Origin: Clostridia bacterium
GTDB taxonomy: Bacteria > Bacillota > Clostridia > Acetivibrionales > DSM-27016
Assembly: GCA_026414765.1 (NCBI GenBank)
Contig: JAOAIJ010000015.1
Span: forward strand, 124,001-188,000
Direction: 5' to 3'
DNA length: 64,000 nt
Shown: positions 46,807 through 57,083 of the stretch, piece after piece
Position numbering within the stretch: the first letter of the stretch is position 1
Layout: the number at the start of each line of letters is the position of its first letter
The notes under the pieces: generated by a model
Seen by the model: only the letters and a program-made list of their open reading frames with translations
What the model was told of the DNA's origin: nothing
Databases searched by the model: none
Program-made: the position numbers and the translations under genes

Positions 46807-48048
46807 TTGAGTTCTACAAAGATTGTTAATGTCAAAATTAAGGTTTTGGTAGTTTTTTCCGCCTTAAGTATTTTGTTGATTCTCTCTTCGTTGTTTTTTG
46901 TTCACCTCAAGTTATCATCAGTAAGTTTTATCCTTTATCCTTTAGCAGGAATTCAGCTGATAGTTTTATTTCTGGCTCTGTATTACTACAGTCTGACTAA
47001 GAAAGTGATGGATAAGGCAAAGGAAGCTGCTTTGGGCAGAATGGACATTAGAGTCGATGTTGAAGGGAAAAACGAGATAGCAGTAATTGCCGGGTATATA
47101 AATACGATTTTAAAAACTACTGAAGATGTAATTTCAGAAATGGCTGAAATAGGAGCAAGCATTACTGCTTCATCACAAGAGATACTGGCATCGTCCCAGC
47201 AGGTAAATATGACTTCAAGGCAGATTACGGCAACAGTGGATGAACTTGCTAAGGGGGCTATGGAACAGGCAACTTCTACAGAGAAGGGCAGCTTGATGAT
47301 AAACGAAATTGTAAACGGGCTTAAAGAAATTTCTGGCGAAATGCAATATGCAGAGACTTTGGTTGATGAGTCAAAAGAAAATGTAGTAACAATAAAACAA
47401 GCAATTGAGCAGCAAGTATTCAAAATGGGGGAAAATAAAGCGATTTCTGAAAAAGTTCATTTGACTGTTAATGAACTGCGGAGGAAATCTGATGAAATAA
47501 TACATATTCTTGAGGTAATACGCGGAATAGCCGAACAGACTAATCTACTATCGCTAAACGCCGCAATAGAGGCTGCAAGAGCTGGCGAACATGGAAAGGG
47601 GTTCGCAGTTGTTTCTGACGAGATAAAAAAGCTTGCAGAGCAATCAAGTCAGTCTGTTAAAAAGATTGCCCTAATTATTGACGATGTGAACAATGCTGTT
47701 GAAAGTACTGTATTGGAAATAAACAGGTCAAATTCTGCAGTATATGAACAGGAAATGGCTTTAGATCAGACTGTAAAGGCATTTGATGGTATTTGTTCCA
47801 CAATTGACTCTATAGCTACAAATGTCAAGACAGTGGCGGAGGCTGCAGAAGAACTGAATAACAGTGCGGTACACGCGGGGGAATTGATTATGGACATAGC
47901 AAGTGTATCGCAGGAGGCAGCAGCAAGTACGGAGGAGATATCTGCTTCAATTGAAGAAGAGGGAAATTCCATACAACTGATATTTGAATGTGCTGAAGAG
48001 CTGGGGGGGATAGCTTCCAGGTTTGAAAAAACCAGTAGCTTTTTATAA
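46807..48048 (+). CDS. Methyl-accepting chemotaxis protein lacking a sensor domain
   Basis: This 413-aa protein has two adjacent membrane segments (about residues 11-33 and 40-62) with only a few residues between, so there is no extracytoplasmic ligand domain. A HAMP-like segment follows ([21 protein letters not shown], about 64-115), then the signalling coiled coil with tip [24 protein letters not shown]-type sequence at about 240-260. It may sense membrane or intracellular cues. Start is TTG 46807 with GGAGG well placed; no ATG alternative fits. Confidence 0.9.
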   Translation: MSSTKIVNVKIKVLVVFSALSILLILSSLFFVHLKLSSVSFILYPLAGIQLIVLFLALYYYSLTKKVMDKAKEAALGRMDIRVDVEGKNEIAVIAGYINTILKTTEDVISEMAEIGASITASSQEILASSQQVNMTSRQITATVDELAKGAMEQATSTEKGSLMINEIVNGLKEISGEMQYAETLVDESKENVVTIKQAIEQQVFKMGENKAISEKVHLTVNELRRKSDEIIHILEVIRGIAEQTNLLSLNAAIEAARAGEHGKGFAVVSDEIKKLAEQSSQSVKKIALIIDDVNNAVESTVLEINRSNSAVYEQEMALDQTVKAFDGICSTIDSIATNVKTVAEAAEELNNSAVHAGELIMDIASVSQEAAASTEEISASIEEEGNSIQLIFECAEELGGIASRFEKTSSFL

Positions 48049-48137
48049 GGAAAGACAAAAACAAGATGAATAATTTTTATTAACCTCACAAAACAGGCAT
48101 TTATGCAAATTCCTATAATTTTTTAAGGAGGATTTAT

Positions 48138-48524
48138 ATGTTAATTTCTGATGTAAAAGGAATGTACAAATTGGAGTTTAATCCGGGTAGGAATATTTGT
48201 TATGAGACAAATACCGGATTATGGACAAAAGAGGATTATATGAGGTATCACAATGATTATGCTACGAAAATCAGTACTATGTTAAAGGGAAAACCATGGG
48301 CCAAGTACATAGACCTAAGAAACTATAAGGTATCTAATATAACCAGTGAAATACAAATGCATGCAGAGTGGATGGAAAAAAATAATGTTACTACAATTGC
48401 GGTTATCGTGGATAGCGCAATAGCTAAGATGCAAATGAACAGGGCTGGTGGGGGAAAATTCGATCAACAGGCGTTTACAGATGAGAAGGAAGCTGATGCA
48501 TGGCTTAAATCAAAAGGGTTTTAG
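48138..48524 (+). CDS. SpoIIAA/STAS-like protein
   Basis: This 128-aa protein resembles the SpoIIAA-like (STAS/SEC14 fold) family: GMYKLEFNPGRNICYETNTGLWTKEDYMRYHNDY, WAKYIDLRNYKV, and a final FTDEKEADAWLKSKG. The role is unknown. It follows the second chemoreceptor by 90 bp with AAGGAGG, possibly co-transcribed, and ends at a 26-bp perfect hairpin. Confidence 0.7.
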   Translation: MLISDVKGMYKLEFNPGRNICYETNTGLWTKEDYMRYHNDYATKISTMLKGKPWAKYIDLRNYKVSNITSEIQMHAEWMEKNNVTTIAVIVDSAIAKMQMNRAGGGKFDQQAFTDEKEADAWLKSKGF

Positions 48525-48559
48525 TTCTGAAAATTGCATTAATATCACTAAAGAGGACA

Positions 48560-48613
48560 ACTGTAAAAAAAGTTAAACCAGAATTATAATTCTGGTTTAA
48601 CTTTTTTTACAGT
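48560..48613. terminator. 26-bp perfect inverted repeat terminator
   Basis: Arms 48560-48585 and 48588-48613 are exact complements around AT. The lower stem contains seven A/T pairs, so each strand ends in a T run, making it a bidirectional terminator. Confidence 0.85.
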
Positions 48614-48726
48614 GAATAACATAATGCCTTTGGGTGAGTGAGAGCCGGGGGAGTGTGGAAAGAAGCTCATATCCTGAAATTTGCTGATTCCGGTAGGAGA
48701 ATCTTCATGCCAGGTAATTGCTTTGT

Positions 48727-49425
48727 TTATTCTCTGATTTTCCTGCGCTTTATGATAGCAAGGTCATGGTATTTGTTCATTCTGCCCCACCTTCGTACAC
48801 CAAAATCCCTCTCAAAATCAATATGTTCAATAATCCAGTTTTGATTTTTAAAAGCATGCAGACTTTTCGGATTATAGTAAACAACGGTAAGCTGCCTGTC
48901 TGTAGATAGCTCCGATAACCGGTTTTCAAAGCTTTTGACCTTTTCCTCACAGAAAGGATTATAAAAATAAAATATCGTACCGTAAGGTGGAAGATTGGAT
49001 ATAGCATCGCCGGAAATAATGCGTACATTTTTATGCCGTTTTAGCTGCGCAGAGGTTTTGGCTGCAATTTTAGGGTCTAACTCCAATCCGATAATTCTAT
49101 TTTTATATTTCTGACTTAGCCAATAGTTGATTACCCTGCCTTTTCCGCACCCAACATCTACCAGAACATCTGAGGGAGTGATCTTTAGGTTTCTGAATAT
49201 CAAGGGCATAACGGAATAATCTGTGTGGTAAGTGTCATTTGCTCCAAAGTCTTTGAATAGTGATTTATGGTTACCGCGCAGAGACCTGCCACTATACCTG
49301 AAATCCAAAAAGGTATTGCGAATAAAGGATGTCAAGCAGTAAAATACTACGTAAACAATGTATTTTATTGTGTAGGCAAAACCCTCTTCATGAACCCTGG
49401 ACTTCAACCTGTAGGAATAACTCAT
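48727..49425 (-). CDS. Class I SAM-dependent methyltransferase
   Basis: This 232-aa protein has motif I VLVDVGCGKGRVINY, the acidic loop IGLELDPKIAA, and FYFYNPFCEE in place of the common NPPY. The N-terminal part (GFAYTIKYIVYVVFYCLTSFIRN) is hydrophobic and may associate with the membrane. Substrate unknown. ATG 49425 has AGGAG 9 bp upstream; TTG 49434 lies right next to that site and is unlikely. Confidence 0.82.
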   Translation of the reverse strand: MSYSYRLKSRVHEEGFAYTIKYIVYVVFYCLTSFIRNTFLDFRYSGRSLRGNHKSLFKDFGANDTYHTDYSVMPLIFRNLKITPSDVLVDVGCGKGRVINYWLSQKYKNRIIGLELDPKIAAKTSAQLKRHKNVRIISGDAISNLPPYGTIFYFYNPFCEEKVKSFENRLSELSTDRQLTVVYYNPKSLHAFKNQNWIIEHIDFERDFGVRRWGRMNKYHDLAIIKRRKIRE

Positions 49426-49620
49426 ACGTTTCAACTCCTGGAATTTTTTGCTCTTTTTATCGCATGATTATGAAAACAATCACCGGTTGATTATAGTATG
49501 CTACATATAGGACGTTTTTCTGCATAATCCTGAAATTTCATGTATTTGTATTGTTTATAGAAAAGGATTCATTATTTCACACGTACACAGCATTGGGAAT
49601 TAAATCATTTGTAATAGAAA

Positions 49621-49668
49621 AAAGCTAGCTGTAATAATTTTCTTTTTCAATTACCTCAGCTAGCTTTA
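49621..49668 (-). terminator. Terminator of the metalloprotease gene
   Basis: AAAGCTAGCTG (49621-49631) pairs with CAGCTAGCTTT (49657-49667), and on the minus strand T residues follow. Confidence 0.65.
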
Positions 49669-49690
49669 TATATTATGTTAATATATGGGG

Positions 49691-50212
49691 TTATACCCTC
49701 ACATCCAATTCTTTACCGAAATGTTTGTTTTCGATTTTCTTTACGTTATCCATAAAGAAGTCCTTTTTGTTATCGGCTTTTGTTACTGTCCTGGTTTCGC
49801 CTCCGGAAACATAGGATCTCCCGCATTCCGGACATACGCTTGTTTCGAGCTTAACACTCTGAGATATAACTTTCCTGTTTTCTCCTGCTGCTTTAGCAGA
49901 TTCATTTCTAACATGTTCCTGCTCATGAGACATTACGACTGAAGCCGATACACTGGGATCAATATGCGCCGGTGTTTTAAAAGAAACCCCCGGATCATTT
50001 GAACCATCCTGATATTTTCTGTTGCTGCAGGTTTCACAATCAATTTGACCAATACGTTTCTGCATACGCACATAAGGGTCACTTTGCTCATTACCCTTTA
50101 TTTCGGCAATTTTACCATTACCGGATATGTTATCTGCAGCTTCCGGGATTCTTGAGAAGCTGTTATTTGTATGGGTATAGGTGTTTTGATACGGATTGAA
50201 GGAAATGCTCAT
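49691..50212 (-). CDS. Putative SprA-related metalloprotease
   Basis: This 173-aa protein contains CETCSNRKYQDGSNDPGVSF, VVMSHEQEHV (an HExxH zinc motif) and VCPECGRSYVSGG, features of a family annotated as putative SprA-related metalloproteases. The N-terminus (NPYQNTYTHTNNSF) is low in complexity. Activity is not proven for the family. The start at 50212 lacks a strong ribosome binding site. Confidence 0.8.
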   Translation of the reverse strand: MSISFNPYQNTYTHTNNSFSRIPEAADNISGNGKIAEIKGNEQSDPYVRMQKRIGQIDCETCSNRKYQDGSNDPGVSFKTPAHIDPSVSASVVMSHEQEHVRNESAKAAGENRKVISQSVKLETSVCPECGRSYVSGGETRTVTKADNKKDFFMDNVKKIENKHFGKELDVRV

Positions 50213-50352
50213 AAAACTTCACTTCCTAAATACTAATATTTCTAATGGCCATAAATGTAAGTAAGAGAGTTAATATTTTAATATAGTATTACCATATCAT
50301 ACTATACAAAATATGTAAATATTTATTATGGTAAACCAGGTACAAATTGTAT

Positions 50353-50382
50353 TTGAACAACTTAGAAAATATATAGTATAAT
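50353..50382 (+). promoter_or_regulatory. Sigma-A promoter of candidate ncRNA
   Basis: TTGAAC (50353-50358), 18-bp spacer, TATAAT (50377-50382). Good match to consensus, over 500 bp from the nearest downstream gene. Confidence 0.7.
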
Positions 50383-50388
50383 TGGGTC

Positions 50389-50790
50389 AAAAGGGATACA
50401 AATTTGGGGGAAAAGCCTTACGGATTAAGCATGGCCTGCTATATATGCTAAAAACAACAGCAGGTTGAAGAACAGTTTGAGACTGCTTTAAAATATTTGT
50501 GTCAGAGTATACTTTTTTATATGCATGGATGTGCAGGATTTATATTCTTTAACGTATTTAATCCGTATATTGTCCGGTACAGAAAAATCTACGGTACGTT
50601 ATTGGAAATTGCCTCCATACATCATATTGTCACGAAAGCGGTTTGCGTGATCCCTTCTAAAAAGGTCCGGTAGGAGTAATCTACCGCGTGTTGTTTTATA
50701 GCGGGTGAGTAAATAACCCGTGTCTGAAAAATATAGAGGCTTTTCCTTCGGATTCCCTGCATCATTTATGTGTAGGGTTTCAAATTTTTA
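50389..50790 (+). ncRNA. Candidate structured non-coding RNA
   Basis: This 400-nt intergenic region has no reading frame but looks like an RNA gene. A sigma-A promoter ends 7 bp before it. A 10-bp perfect closing helix is formed by GGAAAAGCCT (50410-50419) and AGGCTTTTCC (50737-50746). Internal hairpins include AGCAG/CTGCT, GGTAG/CTACC and CGGGT/ACCCG. A terminator-like stem CCCTGCA/TGTAGGG at 50755-50777 is followed by a T-rich run. It does not show the landmarks of tmRNA, RNase P RNA, SRP RNA, T-box or cobalamin elements. It may be a long leader for the downstream deacetylase instead. Confidence 0.45.
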
Positions 50791-50895
50791 TTGTTTTGTA
50801 AATACTTCATACCATATTTTTTGTATAATAAATCTATGGGTTTTTTATAATCTTAATATTATATTTCTACATATGTTAAAGGTGGGTGCATACAA

Positions 50896-52020
50896 ATGAA
50901 AAAAGGTTTAAGAGCAATTTCGGCTTTACTGATTTCCATAGCTGTAACTCTCACAGGGTGTACAAGCAGCCCTGATACTGATAAAGACAAACAGCCAAAT
51001 AACCAAAACCAGAATACTGTCCAATCAACACAACCGGTAAAAAACGAGGGTACCGGCAAAACAACTGTACCTGATAAAAATACAGGGGATAATCAAGGGG
51101 ATATAGACCTTGCGAAAGTAAAACCAAATGAAGCAGGAAAAATAATGGTTGTGATGTTTCATAATTTTATCGAAACTTATAAGTCCGGAGACAAGCAATA
51201 CACAACAACCTTCGGTGAATTCAGAAGTTTGCTTCAGACGTTGTATGACAAGGGTTATAGACTTGTTAATATGAATGATTATATAAATAATAATATAGAT
51301 ATACCTGCAGGTAATATACCTATGGTGTTTACTTTTGATGATGGGACAGCAGGCCAATTCAATCTGGTTGAGGAAAATGGACAGCTTGTTGCAAGCAAAC
51401 AATCTGCAGTCGGTATTATGGAAGAGTTTAATAAGCAGCACCCTGATTTCGGCCTTAAGGGTACTTTCTATGTTAACCTTGGGGACAATACTTTTACTGG
51501 AAAAGGAACACTTGCCGAAAGATTAAAATATTTAAAGGATAAAGGCTTTGAGATAGGAAATCACACATATACTCATATTGACTTGAAGACAGCTAAGACA
51601 GCCGATAAGATTATTGAGCAGGTTGGTGGCAATCAAAAGGCAGTAGAGGAGCTTGTACCAGGGTATAAGCTTACGACTCTCGCACTTCCCCTCGGACATT
51701 GGGCTAAGGAAGAAATAAGAGGTTATGTGACAAGAGGTGAGTTTGAAGGGGTTAAGTATGAAAATGCAGCTATAATGCTTGTGGGCGCAAATCCTGCACC
51801 CTCACCTGTCAGTGTGAAATTTAAGCCGCTGGCAACTCCCAGGGTAAGGGCAACAGGGATTGAAAAGGTTGACGCGGACCTTGCCTGGTGGATGGAGAAA
51901 ATGTCTGTAAGTGAACAGTATGTTAGTGATGGAAATGCAGATACTATAACAGTTCCAAAAGCGAAAGAGGCAGGAGTAGATAAGAATCTTTTAAACGGAA
52001 AAAAACTCATTGTATACTAG
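50896..52020 (+). CDS. Polysaccharide deacetylase lipoprotein
   Basis: This 374-aa lipoprotein has a signal peptide with lipobox LTGC (Cys near residue 22), a disordered Asn/Gln/Thr-rich linker (to about residue 75) and a NodB-type deacetylase domain. Metal-binding motifs are FTFDDG and NHTYTHIDL (HxxxH). It would remove acetyl groups from peptidoglycan or other glycans outside the membrane. A TATAAT at 50824-50829 and AGGTGGG upstream may drive it separately from the candidate RNA. Confidence 0.88.
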   Translation: MKKGLRAISALLISIAVTLTGCTSSPDTDKDKQPNNQNQNTVQSTQPVKNEGTGKTTVPDKNTGDNQGDIDLAKVKPNEAGKIMVVMFHNFIETYKSGDKQYTTTFGEFRSLLQTLYDKGYRLVNMNDYINNNIDIPAGNIPMVFTFDDGTAGQFNLVEENGQLVASKQSAVGIMEEFNKQHPDFGLKGTFYVNLGDNTFTGKGTLAERLKYLKDKGFEIGNHTYTHIDLKTAKTADKIIEQVGGNQKAVEELVPGYKLTTLALPLGHWAKEEIRGYVTRGEFEGVKYENAAIMLVGANPAPSPVSVKFKPLATPRVRATGIEKVDADLAWWMEKMSVSEQYVSDGNADTITVPKAKEAGVDKNLLNGKKLIVY

Positions 52021-52027
52021 TATAGAA

Positions 52028-52066
52028 AATTAGCCTCTTCTCAAAGGGAAGGGGCTAATTTTTTTA
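52028..52066 (+). terminator. Terminator of deacetylase gene
   Basis: AATTAGCC/GGCTAATT stem extended by a CTCTTC/GGAAGG region, followed by seven T residues. Confidence 0.85.
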
Positions 52067-52289
52067 TATGGCTTATGAAGGACGATGGATATTTTGAAAA
52101 ATATGTGTTATAATATGTACTATATAGAAATATAAAGACTTATATCCATATATTGTATGAGTGCATGATGTTTCAAATGAAAAACCTTTTTTTTATATCA
52201 TAAAAATAAGGTTTTTCTGTAATTATTAAGTATTTATAATTTATATATTATTTTCAAACATCAATCATTTTATTTAAGGAGTGTTTGGA

Positions 52290-52601
52290 ATGGCTAAGGA
52301 AAGTATTAAGAAGCTTCAGACAGATAGTGATGTAAAAAGAAAAGCAGTAAAACTTGTGATTTCTCATTTGAAGAAAAAGGTGCCAAACGAGTTTGTTGGG
52401 TCGGATCATCTGGAAGAATGGGTGGGTGAAATGGAAAAAGTGCTTGAAAATCCTGAGTTTAACCTCAAGGACTATATCCAAATGAGGAAAAACCTTAACG
52501 ATGTAATCGAAAGAACACTGGATGAGGAGATAAGATTCAAGCTTAGGGATTCCTGGTATAGCTTAGGAAAGGCATTAGATAAAAAAGTGAAGATCAATTA
52601 A
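52290..52601 (+). CDS. Hypothetical helical protein
   Basis: This 103-aa protein starts MAKESIKKLQTDSDVKRKAVKLV and is rich in charged residues, probably all helical. ATG 52290 has AGGAG 8 bp upstream. No family recognised. It ends in an 18-bp hairpin terminator. Confidence 0.65.
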   Translation: MAKESIKKLQTDSDVKRKAVKLVISHLKKKVPNEFVGSDHLEEWVGEMEKVLENPEFNLKDYIQMRKNLNDVIERTLDEEIRFKLRDSWYSLGKALDKKVKIN

Positions 52602-52645
52602 AATAGAGGGAAGGGTTCGAGTAACCTTTCCCTCTATTTTAGTTG
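52600..52645 (+). terminator. 18-bp hairpin terminator
   Basis: AAAATAGAGGGAA plus GGGTT pairs with AACC plus TTTCCCTCTATTTT (one G-T pair), loop CGAGT. Confidence 0.85.
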
Positions 52646-52813
52646 TACATTTTACTTGTGATTTTATAAAAAGGTAATCTTACAGTATCCGGCAGCAATG
52701 TCTTTATATTAATGAAAAAAGGATGTACGTATATGTTGATTTAGATGGAAATATTATACATATAAATGGAAATATTATATTATTAAATTGCTTATATGAA
52801 TAGGGGGAGTCGG

Positions 52814-52978
52814 ATGATGCTCGAATATCAGATAGATGAAAATATAGATGTAACTCTTGCAGAAAAAATCAAAAGAGAGCTTGTATCTACTCTTAAAATC
52901 AAAGGTATCAATATAGCGGGAATCCAGATAGAGATGAATTCTGGAAAAATTAATATTGAAGTATTTATGGGTGAATAA
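52814..52978 (+). CDS. Small hypothetical protein
   Basis: This protein of about 54 aa starts MMLEYQIDENIDVTLAEKIKREL and has an alternating strand/helix pattern. GGGGGAG lies just before tandem ATG codons at 52814 and 52817. No family recognised; it converges on argH across a terminator. Confidence 0.55.
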   Translation: MMLEYQIDENIDVTLAEKIKRELVSTLKIKGINIAGIQIEMNSGKINIEVFMGE

Positions 52979-53011
52979 AACAAAAAGGCGATCTTATCGC
53001 CTTTTTGTTTT
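52977..53011. terminator. Bidirectional terminator before argH end
   Basis: A 16-bp perfect stem AAAACAAAAAGGCGAT/ATCGCCTTTTTGTTTT with loop CTT. Confidence 0.9.
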
Positions 53012-53017
53012 ATTTGG

Positions 53018-54397
53018 TTATTTGGATAATGACAGGAATTCTTTTCCCTGAACGATGGATTGCTTTATGCTTTCTACCGCAGGCCCGCCTGGCAGATTTC
53101 TTCCGGAAATGCACTTTTCAAGGCTGATCTCTTCATAAACGTCTTCTTCAATATTTTCTGAAAAACTTTTGAATTCACTCATCGTCAAATGATCTATGGA
53201 CTTATTGTTTTCTATACAGTAGAGTACCATTTTACCTATTATCTCATGAGCACTGCGGAACGGAATACCCTTTTTTACCAGATAGTCAGCTATATCCGTT
53301 GCATTGGTAAATCCACCCTGAGCAGCATTATACATATTCTCTTTGCGTACCCTCATAGTGGAAATCATTTTTGTAAACACAGGCAGGCACATTTTTACTG
53401 TATCTACTGCATCAAATATTGCCTCCTTATCTTCCTGCATATCCTTGTTATATGCCAGGGGAAGGGATTTCATCACGGTCAGAAGAGTCATCAGACTGCC
53501 GTAAACCCTTCCGGTCTTACCCCTGACCAGCTCTGCAACGTCAGGATTCTTTTTCTGAGGCATGATACTGCTTCCTGTGCTGTAAGCATCATCCATCTCG
53601 ATGAACCCGAATTCGTGTGACGACCAAAGTATTAGTTCTTCACTGAAACGGCTTAAGTGCATCATTAAAATAGAAAAGCAGGATGAAAGCTCTATGGCGA
53701 AATCTCTGTCACTAACCCCATCCAGACTGTTTTCCGTAATAGAGGCAAACCCCAGTTCATCTGCTACCATTTGTCTGTCGAGAGGGTAGGTAGTACCGGC
53801 AAGTGCGCCTGAACCCAGGGGCATTATATTTGTACGTTTATAGCAGTCATGAAGCCTTTCCATATCTCTTTTGAACATCTGAAAATATGCCATCATATGA
53901 TGAGCAAGAGTAATGGGTTGGGCCCTCTGAAGGTGTGTATAGCCGGGAAGGATTGTGTTCAAATTGCTTTCTGCAATGCTGATGATTGCATTTTCCAGCT
54001 CTTTGAGCATGTTGTTTACTGCTGTTATTTCATCTTTTAAATACATTCTTATATCAAGAGCTACCTGATCATTTCTGCTTCTTCCGGTATGAAGCCTTTT
54101 TCCTGTGTCACCGATTCGTGATATAAGTATCTTTTCTATATTCATATGGATATCTTCTGCATCTACCTCAAATTCTACAAGGCCGTTTTCTATATCATGA
54201 AGTATCTCCAATAGTGTTTTCTGTATAAGACCGGCATCTTCCTGAGGAATGATTCCGCATTTTCCAAGCATTTTGGAGTGAGCGACACTTCCAAGTATAT
54301 CCTGCTTATACATTCTACTATCAAACCTGATTGAAGAATTGAAATCGTCAACAAGCCTATCGGTAGCTTTCTCGAACCTACCGCCCCAAAGTTTCAT
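53018..54397 (-). CDS. argH: Argininosuccinate lyase
   Basis: ArgH splits argininosuccinate to arginine and fumarate, the final step of arginine synthesis. The 459-aa protein starts [20 protein letters not shown], and the fumarase-superfamily signature [12 protein letters not shown] holds the mobile catalytic loop serine. [12 protein letters not shown] and the helix-bundle histidine region HLQRAQP are also present. ATG 54397 follows GAGGTGAT. It is downstream of argG with about 100 bp between and is likely in the same operon. Confidence 0.97.
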   Translation of the reverse strand: MKLWGGRFEKATDRLVDDFNSSIRFDSRMYKQDILGSVAHSKMLGKCGIIPQEDAGLIQKTLLEILHDIENGLVEFEVDAEDIHMNIEKILISRIGDTGKRLHTGRSRNDQVALDIRMYLKDEITAVNNMLKELENAIISIAESNLNTILPGYTHLQRAQPITLAHHMMAYFQMFKRDMERLHDCYKRTNIMPLGSGALAGTTYPLDRQMVADELGFASITENSLDGVSDRDFAIELSSCFSILMMHLSRFSEELILWSSHEFGFIEMDDAYSTGSSIMPQKKNPDVAELVRGKTGRVYGSLMTLLTVMKSLPLAYNKDMQEDKEAIFDAVDTVKMCLPVFTKMISTMRVRKENMYNAAQGGFTNATDIADYLVKKGIPFRSAHEIIGKMVLYCIENNKSIDHLTMSEFKSFSENIEEDVYEEISLEKCISGRNLPGGPAVESIKQSIVQGKEFLSLSK

Positions 54398-54498
54398 AAT
54401 TAATATCACCTCTTCTTCAATCTTTCCTTTTCCCTTACCTTTTATATCACTATGCGTTTTCTACTATTGCCTAGAGCTTGTCGCTTGGTGACTGATTT

Positions 54499-55713
54499 TT
54501 ACTTTCCTTTGTTTTTTTCCATCATCAGAGATCTTACCTTCATAGGCAGACCGAAGAGGTTGATAAAGCCCTCAGCGTCTTTCTGGTTGTATACTGCATC
54601 TCTGCCGAAAGTGGATAATTCTTCACTGTACAGAGAGTAATCAGATTTAGCTCCTGCAGGCATGCAGTTTCCTTTGTAAAGCTTCATTCTGACTGTGCCT
54701 GTTACAGTTTCCTGTGTACTGTCAACAAAAGCGGAAATTGCTTCGCGGAGAGGTGTATACCATTGACCGAAGTAAACTAGCTCGGCGAATCTCTGGGCAA
54801 CAATATCCTTATAGTGTAATGTATCCCTATCAATGCATAACAATTCAAGTTCTCTATGTGCGGCATAGAGAATAGTTCCTCCTGGGGTTTCGTATACACC
54901 CCTGGATTTCATACCTACAAGCCTGTTTTCTACCATATCTACTATACCGACGCCATTTTCCCCGCCGACTTTATTGAGTACTTCCATCATTTCTATAGGA
55001 CTGTATTCAACACCATTTACCTTTTTAGGAATACCTTTTTCAAAGTATATTTCCACATAGGTTGGTTTATCTGGTGCTTTTTCCGGCGATACCATGAGCT
55101 TCAGAATTTTCTCATACTGAGGCTCGTTCCAAGGGTCTTCCAGGTCCTGGCCCTCATGGCTTAAATGCCACAGGTTTCTGTCCATACTATAGTTGTCTTT
55201 CTTTGTAACGGGTATAGGTATATTCCTTGCCTGCGCATAGTCTATTGCATCTTCTCTGGACTTAATATCCCATATTCTCCAAGGAGCTATTATTTTTAGG
55301 TGAGGTGCAAGTGCTTTGACAGTAAGTTCAAATCTTACCTGGTCATTTCCCTTTCCCGTAGCACCATGGCATATGGCGGTAGCTCCTTCCTGTATAGCTA
55401 TCTCAACCATTCTTTTTGCAATGATAGGCCTTGCAAATGATGTTCCCAGAAGGTATTTACCCTCATATACAGCACCAGCCTTAAGGGTGGGATATATGAA
55501 GTCTGTGATAAAAACTTCCTTCAAATCTTCTATGTATATTTTGCTGGCACCGGTTTTTATTGCTTTTTCATTGAGCGGGTCAAGTTCTTCGCCTTGACCT
55601 ACATCTGCCGCCATAGCGATTACTTCATAATCGTAGTTTTCCTTTAACCAAGGAATAATAATGGATGTATCCAATCCTCCTGAATAGGCGAGGATAACTT
55701 TTTCTTTACTCAT
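54499..55713 (-). CDS. argG: Argininosuccinate synthase
   Basis: ArgG joins citrulline and aspartate using ATP. The 404-aa protein has the PP-loop AYSGGLDTS at residues 9-17 and the [10 protein letters not shown] and [14 protein letters not shown] motifs of the family. ATG 55713 has GGAGG upstream. First gene of argGH, with a good promoter at 55821-55849. Confidence 0.97.
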   Translation of the reverse strand: MSKEKVILAYSGGLDTSIIIPWLKENYDYEVIAMAADVGQGEELDPLNEKAIKTGASKIYIEDLKEVFITDFIYPTLKAGAVYEGKYLLGTSFARPIIAKRMVEIAIQEGATAICHGATGKGNDQVRFELTVKALAPHLKIIAPWRIWDIKSREDAIDYAQARNIPIPVTKKDNYSMDRNLWHLSHEGQDLEDPWNEPQYEKILKLMVSPEKAPDKPTYVEIYFEKGIPKKVNGVEYSPIEMMEVLNKVGGENGVGIVDMVENRLVGMKSRGVYETPGGTILYAAHRELELLCIDRDTLHYKDIVAQRFAELVYFGQWYTPLREAISAFVDSTQETVTGTVRMKLYKGNCMPAGAKSDYSLYSEELSTFGRDAVYNQKDAEGFINLFGLPMKVRSLMMEKNKGK

Positions 55714-55820
55714 ATACTTTTTCCTCCTCAAATATGTTATTATTTATGATGAAACGCAATAAGAATTAGCGTTTCCATGGAAGTTTATGTTATTCATTAT
55801 ATTATAGTTTAACCAATTGA

Positions 55821-55849
55821 ATTATACAATAAAATGTATAAATATGCAA
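55821..55849 (-). promoter_or_regulatory. Sigma-A promoter of argGH
   Basis: On the minus strand TTGCAT (55849-55844), 17-bp spacer, TATAAT (55826-55821). The AT-rich palindromic surroundings (for example ATTATTCA near 55861) may hold ArgR boxes, but no strong match is seen. Confidence 0.65.
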
Positions 55850-55920
55850 TAAATTAAATAATTATTCAAAATAAATTTGATTTGGTAAGAGTCTGAATAT
55901 TATGTACCGGAGGTACAATT

Positions 55921-56415
55921 ATGGTCATTATGGGTATTGATCCCGGATTTGCAATAACAGGTTATGGTATAGTAAAATATGAAGGAAACAAATTTTCAGT
56001 AATTGACTATGGAGCCATAACAACAGCTTCTTCCATGGTATTGCCTCATAGGCTCCTTCATTTGAATGACAGGCTTGAAGAAATAATAGCAAGATATAAG
56101 CCTGATGCTATTTCAGTAGAAGAGCTTTTCATAAATAAAAATCTAAAAACTGCGTTAAATGTAGGGCATGGAAGAGGGGTAGCAATACTGGCGGCAGCAA
56201 AATCCGGTGTTGAGGTATTTGAATACACTCCGCTTCAGGTTAAGCAGTCTGTTGTTGGTTATGGGAGGGCGGAAAAGGCTCAAATGCAGCAGATGATAAA
56301 AGTAATCCTTAACCTGCCTGCCATACCAAAGCCTGATGATGTAGCGGATGCATTGGCTGTCGCTGTATGCCACGGACATTCATATAAAATGCAGGCAATA
56401 GGAAATAGAATATAG
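55921..56415 (+). CDS. ruvC: Holliday junction resolvase RuvC
   Basis: RuvC cuts Holliday junctions. The 164-aa protein keeps the four acidic catalytic residues: D7 (GIDPGF), E67 or E68 (SVEELF), and D140 and D143 ([15 protein letters not shown]). A GGAGG site precedes the ATG. Operon ruvC-ruvA-ruvB-queH. Confidence 0.97.
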   Translation: MVIMGIDPGFAITGYGIVKYEGNKFSVIDYGAITTASSMVLPHRLLHLNDRLEEIIARYKPDAISVEELFINKNLKTALNVGHGRGVAILAAAKSGVEVFEYTPLQVKQSVVGYGRAEKAQMQQMIKVILNLPAIPKPDDVADALAVAVCHGHSYKMQAIGNRI

Positions 56416-56438
56416 AAGTTGAAGAGTGGAGGAAAAGT

Positions 56439-57044
56439 ATGTTTGCTTATATAAAAGGAATACTTTCATATAAACACAATGAGTATTTGGTTGTCGAAGC
56501 CAATGGTATCGGATATAAGATTTATACTGCCATATCTACAGTGGAAGCCGTAGGTGCGGTGAATACGGAAGTGAAAATATATACTCACTTGTATGTGAGG
56601 GAAGATATCATGAGCTTATATGGTTTTTCAACCATGGAAGAGCTGGGGATGTTTGAGTTACTTATATCGGTATCCGGTGTAGGGCCTAAAGCTGCTATTT
56701 CAGTTATTTCCTCCGTGCCGCCTTCGAAATTCGGGCTGGCTGTAATCACCGACGATACCAAAACCCTGACAAAGGCTCAGGGTATAGGTAACAAAATGGC
56801 TCAAAGGATAATACTTGAACTAAAGGATAAGATAAAGAAAGAACAGCTGGTTGCGGTGAATAATATCAGTGAAGAACAAGTTGTAATGAATAAGGAGAGT
56901 TCAAGGGTTTCTGAAGCAGTCAGCGCCCTGATGGTATTGGGATATACCCCTCTGGAAGCAAGCAAGGCGGTTTCGGCTGTTTATTCGGAAGATATGGATC
57001 TGGAACAGATAATAAAAAGTGCACTAAAAGGGCTGGTCAGATAA
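56439..57044 (+). CDS. ruvA: Holliday junction helicase subunit RuvA
   Basis: This 201-aa DNA-binding subunit targets RuvB to the junction. MFAYIKGILSYKHNEYLVVEANGIGYKIY starts the OB fold, ELLISVSGVGPKAAISVIS and LTKAQGIGNKMAQRIILELKDK are the two helix-hairpin-helix motifs, and the C-terminal domain III (about 150-201) binds RuvB. Confidence 0.97.
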   Translation: MFAYIKGILSYKHNEYLVVEANGIGYKIYTAISTVEAVGAVNTEVKIYTHLYVREDIMSLYGFSTMEELGMFELLISVSGVGPKAAISVISSVPPSKFGLAVITDDTKTLTKAQGIGNKMAQRIILELKDKIKKEQLVAVNNISEEQVVMNKESSRVSEAVSALMVLGYTPLEASKAVSAVYSEDMDLEQIIKSALKGLVR

Positions 57045-57083
57045 GAGCGGTTGATAACGCATATACAGGAGGTTGAAGTATAG

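Noticed and set aside
50630-50725. T-box riboswitch before the deacetylase
   Set aside because: A GGTAGGAGTAATCTACCGCG stretch resembles the AGGGTGGNACCGCG motif only loosely, and no specifier loop or tRNA-linked downstream gene is present.
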